From Nitrosopelagicus sp964511265 (lineage in GTDB: Archaea > Thermoproteota > Nitrososphaeria > Nitrososphaerales > Nitrosopumilaceae), in assembly GCA_964511265.1 (NCBI GenBank), contig CAZEES010000017.1:1-26129 (forward strand): a DNA stretch of 26,129 nucleotides. The letters run 5' to 3'. A program made the translations under genes and the position numbers. Position 1 is the stretch's first letter. Each line of letters starts with the position of its first letter. Shown piece by piece: positions 15,734 through 23,548 of this stretch. The notes under the pieces were generated by a model. The model was not told the DNA's origin. It worked only from the letters and a program-made list of their open reading frames with translations, and made no database searches.

Positions 15734-15853
15734 ATGAGCGTTGAAATGGTTTTAGTTGGAATGATTCTTTTTGGAGGAATGGCGGCAGCTGGTGTAAAAA
15801 TTTGGCTAAACAAACGAAAAGAATCTGAACAATTAGATGAACCTCAAGCGTGA
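15734..15853 (+). CDS. 39-aa single-TM micro-protein
   Basis: A short frame, ATG to TGA, encoding 39 residues: a hydrophobic, Gly/Met-rich helix near the N-terminus (MVLVGMILFGGMAAAGVKIWL), followed by a basic patch (NKRKE) and an acidic tail (EQLDEPQA). The positive-inside pattern predicts that the C-terminus is cytoplasmic. The 97 bp in front of it contain only AT-rich sequence with a possible TATA (TTTCTTTAG, about 15689-15697). Function unknown. Confidence 0.6.
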   Translation: MSVEMVLVGMILFGGMAAAGVKIWLNKRKESEQLDEPQA

Positions 15854-15865
15854 TTTCTCATATTC

Positions 15866-15874
15866 TTTTATATT
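15866..15874 (+). promoter_or_regulatory. TATA box of ubiX
   Basis: TTTTATATT is centred about 30 nt before the ubiX ATG at 15900, consistent with a leaderless or near-leaderless archaeal transcript. The call is by sequence and spacing only. Confidence 0.5.
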
Positions 15875-15899
15875 TTGTAAAATCTGATTTAATAAATAC

Positions 15900-16457
15900 A
15901 TGAAACTTGTAGTTGGGATGACTGGCAGTACAGGCGTTATTTACGGCATTCGTCTGCTTGAAGTTCTAAAAGAGAAAGGCATAGAGACAAATCTTGTAAT
16001 GTCTGAATGGGCAAAAAAATGCATTCCAATGGAAACTAAACACGATGTTGCATATGTTGAATCTCTTGTTGCCGAAGTAACTGACGAACATAACATGGCT
16101 GCAAATGTTTCAAGTGGAACTCACAAAACTGATGGAATGATTGTTATTCCATGTTCCATGAAAACCCTGTCTGCAATTGCAAATGGTTATGATGAAACTC
16201 TAGTTGCTCGTGCTGCCGGCGTAACTATGAAAGAGTCTAGAAAACTAATTCTAGTTACAAGGGAAACTCCTCTAACTGCTATTAATCTAGAAAACATGCT
16301 AAAACTTGCCAGACTTGGTGTGGTAATCTTACCTCCTGTAACTGAATTTTACACAAATCCTACATCAATTGATGCCATGATTGACCACATTGTTGGTAAA
16401 TGTCTTGATCAATTTGACATTGATCATAATCTGTTTACTAGATGGGGTAGTAATTAG
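15900..16457 (+). CDS. ubiX: UbiX/Pad1-family flavin prenyltransferase
   Basis: A 185-residue flavoprotein that transfers a dimethylallyl group to reduced FMN, making prenyl-FMN, the cofactor for UbiD-type decarboxylases. Motifs: N-terminal 'GMTGSTGVIYGIRLLE' (FMN-binding GxTGASG type, residues 6-12), 'VIPCSMKTLSAIANGYDETLVARAAGVTMKE' and 'LILVTRETPLTAINLENMLKLARLGVVILPP', which are the diagnostic UbiX signatures. Length is normal (about 190). No ubiD gene is in the window. In archaea the pathway could serve quinone or other aromatic acid decarboxylation; which one is inference. Confidence 0.95.
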   Translation: MKLVVGMTGSTGVIYGIRLLEVLKEKGIETNLVMSEWAKKCIPMETKHDVAYVESLVAEVTDEHNMAANVSSGTHKTDGMIVIPCSMKTLSAIANGYDETLVARAAGVTMKESRKLILVTRETPLTAINLENMLKLARLGVVILPPVTEFYTNPTSIDAMIDHIVGKCLDQFDIDHNLFTRWGSN

Positions 16458-16496
16458 CCCAAAATCATTATTACATCAGTTCTGTTTTGAAAATCT

Positions 16497-16916
16497 GTGT
16501 TAAAGATATCTATTGAAAAACAAATTAATGCTGATATTGAAAAATCATTCGACGTCATAACTAATTTTGAGAATTTTGAAAAACTATTCCCTGAATTTTA
16601 TCCCTCAATTTTGATAAAATCTGTAAGAGATGAAAGCTCTCTTGTGGCTGAACATTTGAAGCTTCATGATAAAGAATTCATCATAATGGCTAAACATTTT
16701 CTCTTACGTCCTCACACACATGAGATGCGTATCGTGGGTGGTGACCTAAAAGGAAGTAGTATTAATGAAATTTTTAGTTCGAATAATGATAAAACATTAC
16801 TCAAAATTGATGCAGAACTTGATGTTAAATCATCTCTCTTTTCAAAGGAAAATCCATATGAAGAATCTTTGAATAATTTGTACGATAAAATGATTACAGA
16901 AGTTGAAAAATCTTAA
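16497..16916 (+). CDS. SRPBCC (COQ10/START-like) family protein
   Basis: A 139-residue protein from a GTG start. The pattern 'ISIEKQINADIEKSFDVITNFENFEKLFPEF' is the classic start of COQ10-like/polyketide-cyclase SRPBCC proteins, with later strands and a C-terminal helix 'YEESLNNLYDKMITEVEKS'. These domains bind hydrophobic ligands such as quinones. Its position 39 bp after ubiX makes a link to quinone or prenyl metabolism plausible but unproven. A weak TATA-like CATTATTA (16467-16474) lies about 26 nt before the GTG. The last four bases overlap the convergent tatA end. Confidence 0.82.
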   Translation: MLKISIEKQINADIEKSFDVITNFENFEKLFPEFYPSILIKSVRDESSLVAEHLKLHDKEFIIMAKHFLLRPHTHEMRIVGGDLKGSSINEIFSSNNDKTLLKIDAELDVKSSLFSKENPYEESLNNLYDKMITEVEKS

Positions 16917-17110
16917 TCTTTACTTTCTTTGAATTCTTTTAGTTCTTTATCTGCTTCAATTTCTCCTTTTTTGTATTCGCCTTTTGCTTTACCAAAAGTC
17001 TTTGCCAGCTCTGGAATCTTCTTTGCTCCAAATAACAGTACTCCTGCTGCAACGATTACAATTATCCATTCGCTTCCTCCTGGAATGAAATTGAATACGC
17101 TCTCAATCAT
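16913..17110 (-). CDS. tatA: TatA/E-type component of twin-arginine translocase
   Basis: A 65-residue protein: a short extracytoplasmic start, one membrane helix (about residues 15-27), then the hallmark hinge and amphipathic helix 'LFGAKKIPELAKTFGKAKGEYKKG' and a charged tail. TatA oligomers form the pore or membrane-thinning element that passes folded proteins with RR signal peptides. It lies 25 bp downstream of tatC on the same strand, so a tatC-tatA operon is likely. Length is typical for archaeal TatA. Confidence 0.95.
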   Translation of the reverse strand: MIESVFNFIPGGSEWIIVIVAAGVLLFGAKKIPELAKTFGKAKGEYKKGEIEADKELKEFKESKD

Positions 17111-17135
17111 GTTTCATCTAGCGTTAAATTGTTTA

Positions 17136-17927
17136 TTAAGTCTTGAGGGTCTGTCTTTCTTGTCTTTCAGCTATTACCATGCCTGCAAAATACAATGCAA
17201 TCATTGGTAGTGATACAAACCACATCGTCACTCCACTGCCATCTGGCGTAATTACGGCACCAAATACGATTATTGCTATAATTGCATATCTCAAATTTCT
17301 TCTCCAAAACTTGGCGTCAACCAAACCTGAAAGACTAACTGCATACATAATCAAAGGAAGCTGAAATGAAATTCCAAATGCTAACAAGAACTGTAAAACA
17401 AATGTCACAAAATCCATGATGTTCAAAAATGTTACAAGCCCTGCAGACTCACCGTATCTGTAAAGAAAATCCAAAATAAACGGAATTACCGCGGCATATG
17501 AAAATGCACAACCTGCAATGAACAGTCCGATTGCAGGAATTGTAATTGTTCGACCTACGTTTATCTCTCTTTCTCTTAATGCAGGCTTCAAAAATGATAT
17601 GAACTCTCTAACAATGATTGGTATGCTTAGAACAATTCCAATCAATGCAGCTATATACACCTGAGCGAAAAATGCTTGCCCTGGTGCTGTCTGGATTAAT
17701 TGCACACCTTCAGGTACTAGTTCGCCTCTCATCACGTTTGTGAACTGTGCTGCAATGTTGTCTAGTGGCTCCGGATATGGGTAGTATAATGTAACTCCCA
17801 TCACATCGAAAGGTGTTGCATGAAATGTCAAGATGAAAACCGTAATGACTAGAATTGATATTATAGAACGAATTACTCTTTTTCGTAATTCCTCGATGTG
17901 TACATTCATCTCACTTATCTCTGACAT
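17136..17927 (-). CDS. tatC: TatC, twin-arginine translocase receptor subunit
   Basis: A 263-residue membrane protein with six TM helices. Signatures: N-terminal 'HIEELRKRVIRS' (10-21; family HLxELRxR, which binds the RR signal), the first cytoplasmic loop 'REFISFLKPALREREI' (107-122), 'FGISFQLPLIMY' (184-195) where a Gln sits at the place of the E. coli TM4 Glu, as in several other lineages, and 'ITPDG' (226-230). TatC recognises twin-arginine signal peptides and works with the TatA encoded just downstream. There is a 46-bp gap to the upstream hypothetical gene on the same strand. Confidence 0.97.
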   Translation of the reverse strand: MSEISEMNVHIEELRKRVIRSIISILVITVFILTFHATPFDVMGVTLYYPYPEPLDNIAAQFTNVMRGELVPEGVQLIQTAPGQAFFAQVYIAALIGIVLSIPIIVREFISFLKPALREREINVGRTITIPAIGLFIAGCAFSYAAVIPFILDFLYRYGESAGLVTFLNIMDFVTFVLQFLLAFGISFQLPLIMYAVSLSGLVDAKFWRRNLRYAIIAIIVFGAVITPDGSGVTMWFVSLPMIALYFAGMVIAERQERQTLKT

Positions 17928-17973
17928 CTAAAACTCCTGATGGTGTCTCTGCAACAAAAATGTTTCAAATGGT

Positions 17974-18435
17974 CTAGGTAGGAATTGGAAGTAATTTGGC
18001 TTCTGGATAGCCCCATTCTTTTAGCTGTTCTTGTGTTGTATCATGTAATTCAATTGTAATTACTGGATTAATTGTAAATTCTTCTTGTAGTTCCTTTGCC
18101 AAGTTAGCAATGTCTTTTCCAGAATAGATCTCTTTTGAATCCACTAAAAAAATTCGCTCACCTTTCTCGGTCTCATCTCCACCAAAACGTTTCTTTAGGA
18201 ATTTTGTTATTCCTGGCAGTTCATCTCTCTCAATATTGTTGTAATAGTATGTTATGCCTTTCTTTGATTCATAGTCATGTGGTGTTCCTGCTTTGAAAAG
18301 AAAAACACCAAAAAACATTGCCTCTTCTTCTGGTTCTTTGGTACATTTAATGTCCCAGTTGAGAACTTTGCTCTCATCATGAGTTATCTTCTCCATCTCT
18401 TCCATAGTTAATTTCCAGTATCGAAATTTTGCCAT
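17974..18435 (-). CDS. Hypothetical soluble protein upstream of tatC
   Basis: A protein of 153 residues with the start chosen at 18435 (MAKFRYWKL). The frame extends to an ATG at 18456, but a clear TATA element (TTTATAA, 18456-18462) overlaps that ATG and lies 24 nt before 18435, so transcription should begin at the second ATG. The protein is alpha/beta: 'NWDIKCTKEPEEEAMFFGVFLFKAG', 'GITYYYNNIERDELPGITKFLKKRFGG', 'ERIFLVDSKEIYSGKDIANLAKELQEEF' and 'PVITIELHDT'. No family recognised. It may share a transcript with tatC-tatA. Confidence 0.75.
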   Translation of the reverse strand: MAKFRYWKLTMEEMEKITHDESKVLNWDIKCTKEPEEEAMFFGVFLFKAGTPHDYESKKGITYYYNNIERDELPGITKFLKKRFGGDETEKGERIFLVDSKEIYSGKDIANLAKELQEEFTINPVITIELHDTTQEQLKEWGYPEAKLLPIPT

Positions 18436-18455
18436 ATCACGCAATATTTGTGCCA

Positions 18456-18462
18456 TTATAAA
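18456..18462 (-). promoter_or_regulatory. TATA box setting the start of the hypothetical gene at 18435
   Basis: Read on the minus strand the sequence is TTTATAA, about 24 nt before the ATG at 18435. Because it overlaps the upstream ATG at 18456, it argues against that ATG as the start. Confidence 0.55.
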
Positions 18463-18534
18463 TTCAATTCCATATGCAAAATGATCCCTTTTTCAAAAAA
18501 ACGGCTTATATTGCATTATTCAAGTTAAAACATT

Positions 18535-18795
18535 ATGCCCAATTTTCAAGTAAGTGTTGTAATTGAAAACAAACCAGGAATCAGTGACCCTGAAGGTGAT
18601 ACGATACTAAATGATCTTGTCTTAAAGGGTAAGAACACAAACATTACAAAAATTCGCTCCGGAACAATTCTAAAATTCTCAATTACTGAAAAAAATGAAA
18701 AAAGTGCAAAAGATAAAGTTATCAAAATCTGTGATGACTTGCGAATCTACAATCCTCTGGTAAGTAAGGTAACTGCCACTGCAGAAAAGGTCTAG
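18535..18795 (+). CDS. purS: PurS, FGAM synthase small subunit
   Basis: An 86-residue protein with the PurS pattern: 'VSVVIENKPGISDPEGDTILNDLVLKG' (V.V.l.pgv.DPqG.ai...L...G), then 'ITKIRSGTILKFSI' and a final 'KVIKICDDLRIYNPLVSKVTATAEK' (LL.Np.ie...). PurS dimers bridge PurL and PurQ in the complex that converts FGAR and glutamine to FGAM. CTTATAT (18505-18511) lies about 27 nt before the ATG. It is separated from purQ by a CBS gene on the opposite strand, whose 3' end it overlaps by 4 nt. Confidence 0.94.
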   Translation: MPNFQVSVVIENKPGISDPEGDTILNDLVLKGKNTNITKIRSGTILKFSITEKNEKSAKDKVIKICDDLRIYNPLVSKVTATAEKV

Positions 18796-19208
18796 TCGTT
18801 ACTAATACTCTTAATCGTTCCATCCACTAAAAGCTGATCTCTTAGATAACTTGCAAGATCTGTCTGTGTGACAACTCCAACTAGTTTTTCATTATCTAAA
18901 ACTAATAATCGACGGATGTTCTTGTTCAACATTTTTTGTATGGCATCTTCTATTGTGGTGGTTGGGCCCACAGAACGAAATTTGTATGACATAATCTCTG
19001 AAATTAAGACTTGACTTGATTTTTTGTCTTCAGCTGCAATCCTACGAACAAAATCGCTCTCACTTAGTACTCCTTGTGGAATTCCATCATTCATGACTAC
19101 AAGAAAACTAATGTCATTTTCAGTAATGATCTTTGCCGCATCTTGAGCAGTTTTATCATTCTCAATTGTAATTACATCTTTTTCCATTATATCTCGAATT
19201 TGTCCCAT
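18792..19208 (-). CDS. CBS-pair domain protein
   Basis: A 138-residue protein made of two CBS motifs and nothing else: CBS1 about residues 7-60 (IMEKDVITIENDKTAQDAAKI...LSESDFVRRI) and CBS2 about 72-128 (IMSYKFRSVGPTTTIEDAIQKM...VTQTDLASYLRD). Such Bateman modules bind adenosine nucleotides or similar ligands and control other proteins. The gene sits antisense between purS and purQ. A minus-strand TATA-like element (near 19228-19236) lies about 24 nt before its ATG. A regulatory link with purine levels is an inference from location and family. Confidence 0.94.
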   Translation of the reverse strand: MGQIRDIMEKDVITIENDKTAQDAAKIITENDISFLVVMNDGIPQGVLSESDFVRRIAAEDKKSSQVLISEIMSYKFRSVGPTTTIEDAIQKMLNKNIRRLLVLDNEKLVGVVTQTDLASYLRDQLLVDGTIKSISND

Positions 19209-19258
19209 GAGTAGAAATGAAAATTTCTAAAATAAAAACATGTCATCACGAAATCAAA

Positions 19259-19264
19259 TTTATA
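19259..19264 (+). promoter_or_regulatory. TATA box of the purQ-purL-purF operon
   Basis: TTTATA is centred about 24 nt before the GTG at 19286. It predicts a leaderless mRNA whose first codon is this GTG, and it lies inside the longer frame that begins at 19217, which therefore should not be translated as purQ. Confidence 0.6.
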
Positions 19265-19285
19265 CCGCGAAATCAAAGGCAAATT

Positions 19286-19966
19286 GTGAAAGTCGGGGTT
19301 ATAGTTTTTCCTGGCAGCAATTGTGATCGTGACATGTATCACGTATTGACTGATGTCTTTAAACTAAAGGCTGAATTTTTCTGGCATGAAAAAAATCTCC
19401 CAAAAAACATAGATGCCGTTGTTCTCCCAGGCGGATTCTCATATGGTGATAGACTAAGAGCCGGAGTTATAGCTGCTCACAGCCCTATAATCTCTGATGT
19501 AAAAAAATTATCAGAAAAAGGAATTCCAATTTTAGGTGTTTGTAATGGTTTTCAAATCTTAGTAGAATCTGGATTACTGCCAGGTGTTTTATTGAAAAAT
19601 GAGTCACTCAATTTCATGTGTGAATGGACAAATCTTATTGTAAATAACAACAAGACTCCTTTTACCCGCAAACTAAAGATTAATCAGAAAATCCCAATCC
19701 CGATTGCAAATGGAGAGGGAAGATATTTTGTTGATAACAAAACTCTGTCACAACTAAAAAAGAACAACCAAATTGTCTTTTCCTATGAAAATAAAGTTAA
19801 TGGTTCCGTATCCCAGATTGCGGGTGTTTGTAATTCTGATGGAAATGTAGTGGGAATGATGCCTCACCCTGAACGAGCAGCTGAAAAAGAAATTAACCAA
19901 ATTGATCACAAGCCTTCCTCGTTAATCTTTGAATCTCTAATTGAAACAGTAGGTATGAAAAATTGA
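19286..19966 (+). CDS. purQ: PurQ, glutaminase subunit of FGAM synthase
   Basis: The start chosen is GTG at 19286, giving 226 residues beginning MKVGVIVFPGSNCDRD, the canonical PurQ N-terminus and length; the extra 23 residues from an ATG at 19217 have no counterpart in the family, and a TATA box sits within them. The protein is a class I glutamine amidotransferase: 'PGGFSYGDRLRAG' (48-60), nucleophile C86 in 'GVCNGFQIL', and the catalytic H194 and E196 in 'MPHPERA'. It delivers ammonia from glutamine to PurL. Its stop overlaps the purL start (TTGA). Confidence 0.95.
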   Translation: MKVGVIVFPGSNCDRDMYHVLTDVFKLKAEFFWHEKNLPKNIDAVVLPGGFSYGDRLRAGVIAAHSPIISDVKKLSEKGIPILGVCNGFQILVESGLLPGVLLKNESLNFMCEWTNLIVNNNKTPFTRKLKINQKIPIPIANGEGRYFVDNKTLSQLKKNNQIVFSYENKVNGSVSQIAGVCNSDGNVVGMMPHPERAAEKEINQIDHKPSSLIFESLIETVGMKN

Positions 19967-22122
19967 GTTTTCAAGAGCATGAGCAATTGCATATTAAAAA
20001 AAATGTAAAGCGAAAGCTTACCAATACCGAATTACAAATCCTTGCCGCAGAATGGTCTGAGCATTGCTCTTACAAGTCGTCAAAACAACATTTGAAAATG
20101 TTGCCTACTACGGGTCCAAACGTTATTGTCGAAAAGGGCTATGATTCTGGGGTCTTAGATGTAGGTGATGGATATGTTGTTACTGTACACATTGAAAGTC
20201 ACAACCATCCTTCAGCTGTTGAACCATTTGGTGGTGCTGCAACTGGTGTTGGCGGTGTCATACGTGATATCTTGTCTGCTGGTACACGACCAATTGCTCT
20301 GTTTGATGGATTAAGATTTGGTAACATTGAAAATGATGTGCATGCACGGTGGTTGTTCAAAAATGCTGTTGCAGGAATTGCAGATTATGGGAATTGTCTT
20401 GGCATTCCTACAATTGGCGGTGAAGTTGAATTTGATACTTGTTACAAAAATTATGCGCTAGTTGATGTTGCTGCTGTAGGCTTTGGTAAAAAATCAAAAT
20501 TAATAAAAAATCACGCAAACACTGGCGATTTAGTTTTGCTAATTGGCGGTTCCACTGGCCGTGATGGTGTTGGCGGTTCACAATTTGCATCTGATGCGCT
20601 AGAAGGTGAAGACCGTTCGGCTGTACAAATACCAGACCCTTTCATTGAAAAATTAATCATAGAAGCAATTCTAGAAGCTCGTGATGCAAAATGCATCAAC
20701 GCAATGAAAGATTTGGGTGGCGGTGGTTTGTCCTGTGCCATATCTGAAACAGCTGAAAGCTTAGGAATTGGCATTGAACTTGATGTCAAAAATGTCCATC
20801 TGCGAGAATCTGACATGTCGCCTGACGAAATAATGATCTCCGAATCTCAAGAAAGAATGCTAATAATCACAAATCCCAAGAAACTCTCAAAAATCACACA
20901 AATTTGTGAGAAATTTAGAATTCAATGTTCTGTTATTGGTAAGGTGAAAAAAGACAAAATGATGCATGTCAAAAAAGGAAAAAAAACTTTGGCATTGCTT
21001 CCTGCAGATTTTGTTGCACGTGGACCACTTATTGACCGAAAAAAATCAAAGCCAAAATATCTCTCCAAACTTCCTTCATCGCCCAAACTGAAAAATAAAA
21101 ACTCACTCTCCAACGTCTTGTTAGAATTACTGTCTTCCCCTAACATTGCAAGTAAACACTGGGTCTTTAGGCAATATGACCATGAAGTTGGAATTAGAAC
21201 TGTAATAAAACCTGGATTTGATGGCTCAGTTTTACGTTTGGATAATGGAAAGTCATTGTCTGTAAAAATTGATGGTAATCCAAAACATTGTTACCTTAAT
21301 CCTAGACAAGGCGCAATTGGATGCTTTGAGGAAGCATGTAGAAACGTTGTTTGTACTGGCGCTACTCCGATTGGAATGGTTGATCATTTACAGTTTGGTA
21401 ATCCTGAAGACCCAGAAATATTCTGGACATTTATGGAATCAATTGAAGGAATAACTGATTTTGCAAAATCCCTTAACATTCCTTGTGTTGGAGGAAAAGT
21501 AAGTTTCTATAATGAAACTTCTGATGGTCCTATCAAGCCCACTCCGTTAATTGGAGTTCTTGGATTGATTGAAAAATCACCCCTAATCCCAACTCCTCCA
21601 TCAAAAAATGATGTAATTTTACTTGTTGGTCAAACAAAAGATGAGCTTGGCGGTTCTGAATATTACGAGTATATACATAACTTCATTGGTGGAACTGCAC
21701 CACACGTAGATGTTTCCGAATCAAAGAAAAATATGAAATCTGTCTTATCATTAATCTCGAAAAATCTTGTTAAAATTGCACATGATTGTTCTAAAGGCGG
21801 TCTTGCAGTTGGAATTTCAGAGTTGTGCATCTCTGGTAAAACTGGCTGTACCGTTGATTTGCATACAACATCTGCACTGTCTCCAGAAAAAACATTATTT
21901 TCTGAAAGTCACTCACGTTACATCTTAGTGATAGAAAAAAAGAATATGAAATCTGTCAAGGCACTGTTGTCTAAAAATAAATGCTCATTTTCTGAGATTG
22001 GAAAATTTTCTGGCGATCAGATAATCTTTGAATCTAGTTCTAAACCAATTTTGAAACTAAGAGTTGATAAGGCAGAAAATAACTATCTAAATTCATTGGA
22101 GAAAATAATTCAAAATGGTTAA
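19963..22122 (+). CDS. purL: PurL, FGAM synthase large subunit (small-type)
   Basis: A 719-residue ATP-dependent synthase of the small PurL type that needs separate PurS and PurQ. It has the catalytic-region His (H34) in 'LAAEWSEHCSYKSSK', the nucleotide site 'IESHNHPSAVEPFGGAATGVGGVIRDI', 'GGSTGRDGVGGSQFAS', 'AMKDLGGGGLSCAISE', and a second half repeating the AIRS/FGAM fold ('HDCSKGGLAVGISELC'). It starts at TTG inside the purQ stop (TTGA) and overlaps purF by eight bases, indicating tight translational coupling. Length and motif order are normal. Confidence 0.97.
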   Translation: MSFQEHEQLHIKKNVKRKLTNTELQILAAEWSEHCSYKSSKQHLKMLPTTGPNVIVEKGYDSGVLDVGDGYVVTVHIESHNHPSAVEPFGGAATGVGGVIRDILSAGTRPIALFDGLRFGNIENDVHARWLFKNAVAGIADYGNCLGIPTIGGEVEFDTCYKNYALVDVAAVGFGKKSKLIKNHANTGDLVLLIGGSTGRDGVGGSQFASDALEGEDRSAVQIPDPFIEKLIIEAILEARDAKCINAMKDLGGGGLSCAISETAESLGIGIELDVKNVHLRESDMSPDEIMISESQERMLIITNPKKLSKITQICEKFRIQCSVIGKVKKDKMMHVKKGKKTLALLPADFVARGPLIDRKKSKPKYLSKLPSSPKLKNKNSLSNVLLELLSSPNIASKHWVFRQYDHEVGIRTVIKPGFDGSVLRLDNGKSLSVKIDGNPKHCYLNPRQGAIGCFEEACRNVVCTGATPIGMVDHLQFGNPEDPEIFWTFMESIEGITDFAKSLNIPCVGGKVSFYNETSDGPIKPTPLIGVLGLIEKSPLIPTPPSKNDVILLVGQTKDELGGSEYYEYIHNFIGGTAPHVDVSESKKNMKSVLSLISKNLVKIAHDCSKGGLAVGISELCISGKTGCTVDLHTTSALSPEKTLFSESHSRYILVIEKKNMKSVKALLSKNKCSFSEIGKFSGDQIIFESSSKPILKLRVDKAENNYLNSLEKIIQNG

Positions 22123-23548
22123 AGAGAACTGTGGCGTAGTTGGAATCTTCAGTAACGGTGATGTCAATGTAATTCCTATGGTGATTGATGCATTACGTGC
22201 TTTACAACATAGAGGTCAAGAAGCATGGGGATTGGCAATTCCAAATAGGGCTCCTCTGAAGAGAATTGGGCTTGTATCTGCATCTTCAGGTGAATTCAAA
22301 AAAATTACTGAAGAATATGCATCACACTCTGCGATAGGCCATGTAAGATATTCTACTGTTGGAAAAAGTGATCTTGAAAGTGCACAGCCATTAAAGGTCA
22401 AAGATCTATGTGTTGCCCATAATGGCACTATCTCCAATGTCGAAGAATTATCTAATCTTGTTGGTGGTTGTTCGTTTACTCCACAAAATGCTAGTGACAC
22501 ACTTGTTGCAGCACAGCGATTGGTGTCTTTAATCACTGAAAATGGCAAGCTTGGAAGTGCATTATCCATACTGAAGAATGAAATGGTTGGTTCCTATTGC
22601 TTTACGTTTCTCTCTGATGAGGATGCAGTATATGCTGCAAGGGATCCAAAGGGATTCCGTCCAATGGTTATGGGCCATAAAGAAGATGGGGATGTTCACA
22701 TTGTTACTTCTGAATCATCCGCAATCTCTGCAATTGGAGCAAAATTAGTACGTGATGTTGTACCTGGTGAATTAATTAAAATCAGTAAAGATGGTTTGGA
22801 GACAGAAATGTTCTCCGATGACACAAATCGGGCCCATTGTTCATTTGAATTTACATATTTTGCACAACCATCAAGTAAGATGGAAGGGACAAACATCTAT
22901 CTTGCAAGGAAACGCATTGGACAATTCCTTGCAAAAAAATACCCCCTTCCTGATGCTGACGTTGTAATTCCTGTCCCTGATTCGGCACGACCTGCTGCGT
23001 TAGGTTTTGCACAAGAACTTGGAATACAATTTGATGAAGGACTGCTAAAAGATCGTTATAGCAAAAAAGGACCATTACGAAGTTTCATAGAACCGCATCA
23101 AAGTGATAGAGTTGAAATTAACAGATGGATTATTCCAATACGAGAGGTTATTGAAGATAAACACATTGTAGTAATTGACGACAGTCTAGTTCGTGGTACT
23201 AGTTCTAAAGCAATTATCAAAGCATTACGTCGCTCCGGCGCTAAAAAAATCAGTATGCTGATCACTTATCCGCCAATTAAATTTCCTTGCTATGCTGGAA
23301 TTGATTTCCCATCTCAAGAAGAACTCGCAACATTTGACGGCGGTAAAGATTTTACAGAAAAAGAAATGATTGAAAAAGTTCGTAACGATATTGGTGCTGA
23401 CTTTTTAGGATATAATGATGCAGAAAATCTTGCAGATGCTGTTGGTATTCCAAAAGACTCCATGTGTTTCACTTGTGCAACCGGCGATTATACGCCTCTA
23501 GGCATAACCCCAAATTTTAATAAGCTAAAACAAATAAAAAATGTCTAA
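22115..23548 (+). CDS. purF: PurF, glutamine PRPP amidotransferase (Fe-S type)
   Basis: A 477-residue enzyme for the first committed step of purine synthesis, PRPP and glutamine to phosphoribosylamine. The N-terminal Ntn glutaminase has its nucleophile at C6 (MVKEN-CGVVG), implying a five-residue propeptide to be removed. The PRPP loop is 'VVIDDSLVRGTSS' (352-364). Cysteines C242 ('HCSFEF'), C392 ('PCYAGID'), C451 and C454 ('CFTC') match the four ligands of the [4Fe-4S] cluster in the Bacillus-type enzyme, so an oxygen-sensitive cluster is expected. It overlaps purL by 8 nt, and its stop overlaps the next ATG by one base. Confidence 0.97.
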   Translation: MVKENCGVVGIFSNGDVNVIPMVIDALRALQHRGQEAWGLAIPNRAPLKRIGLVSASSGEFKKITEEYASHSAIGHVRYSTVGKSDLESAQPLKVKDLCVAHNGTISNVEELSNLVGGCSFTPQNASDTLVAAQRLVSLITENGKLGSALSILKNEMVGSYCFTFLSDEDAVYAARDPKGFRPMVMGHKEDGDVHIVTSESSAISAIGAKLVRDVVPGELIKISKDGLETEMFSDDTNRAHCSFEFTYFAQPSSKMEGTNIYLARKRIGQFLAKKYPLPDADVVIPVPDSARPAALGFAQELGIQFDEGLLKDRYSKKGPLRSFIEPHQSDRVEINRWIIPIREVIEDKHIVVIDDSLVRGTSSKAIIKALRRSGAKKISMLITYPPIKFPCYAGIDFPSQEELATFDGGKDFTEKEMIEKVRNDIGADFLGYNDAENLADAVGIPKDSMCFTCATGDYTPLGITPNFNKLKQIKNV

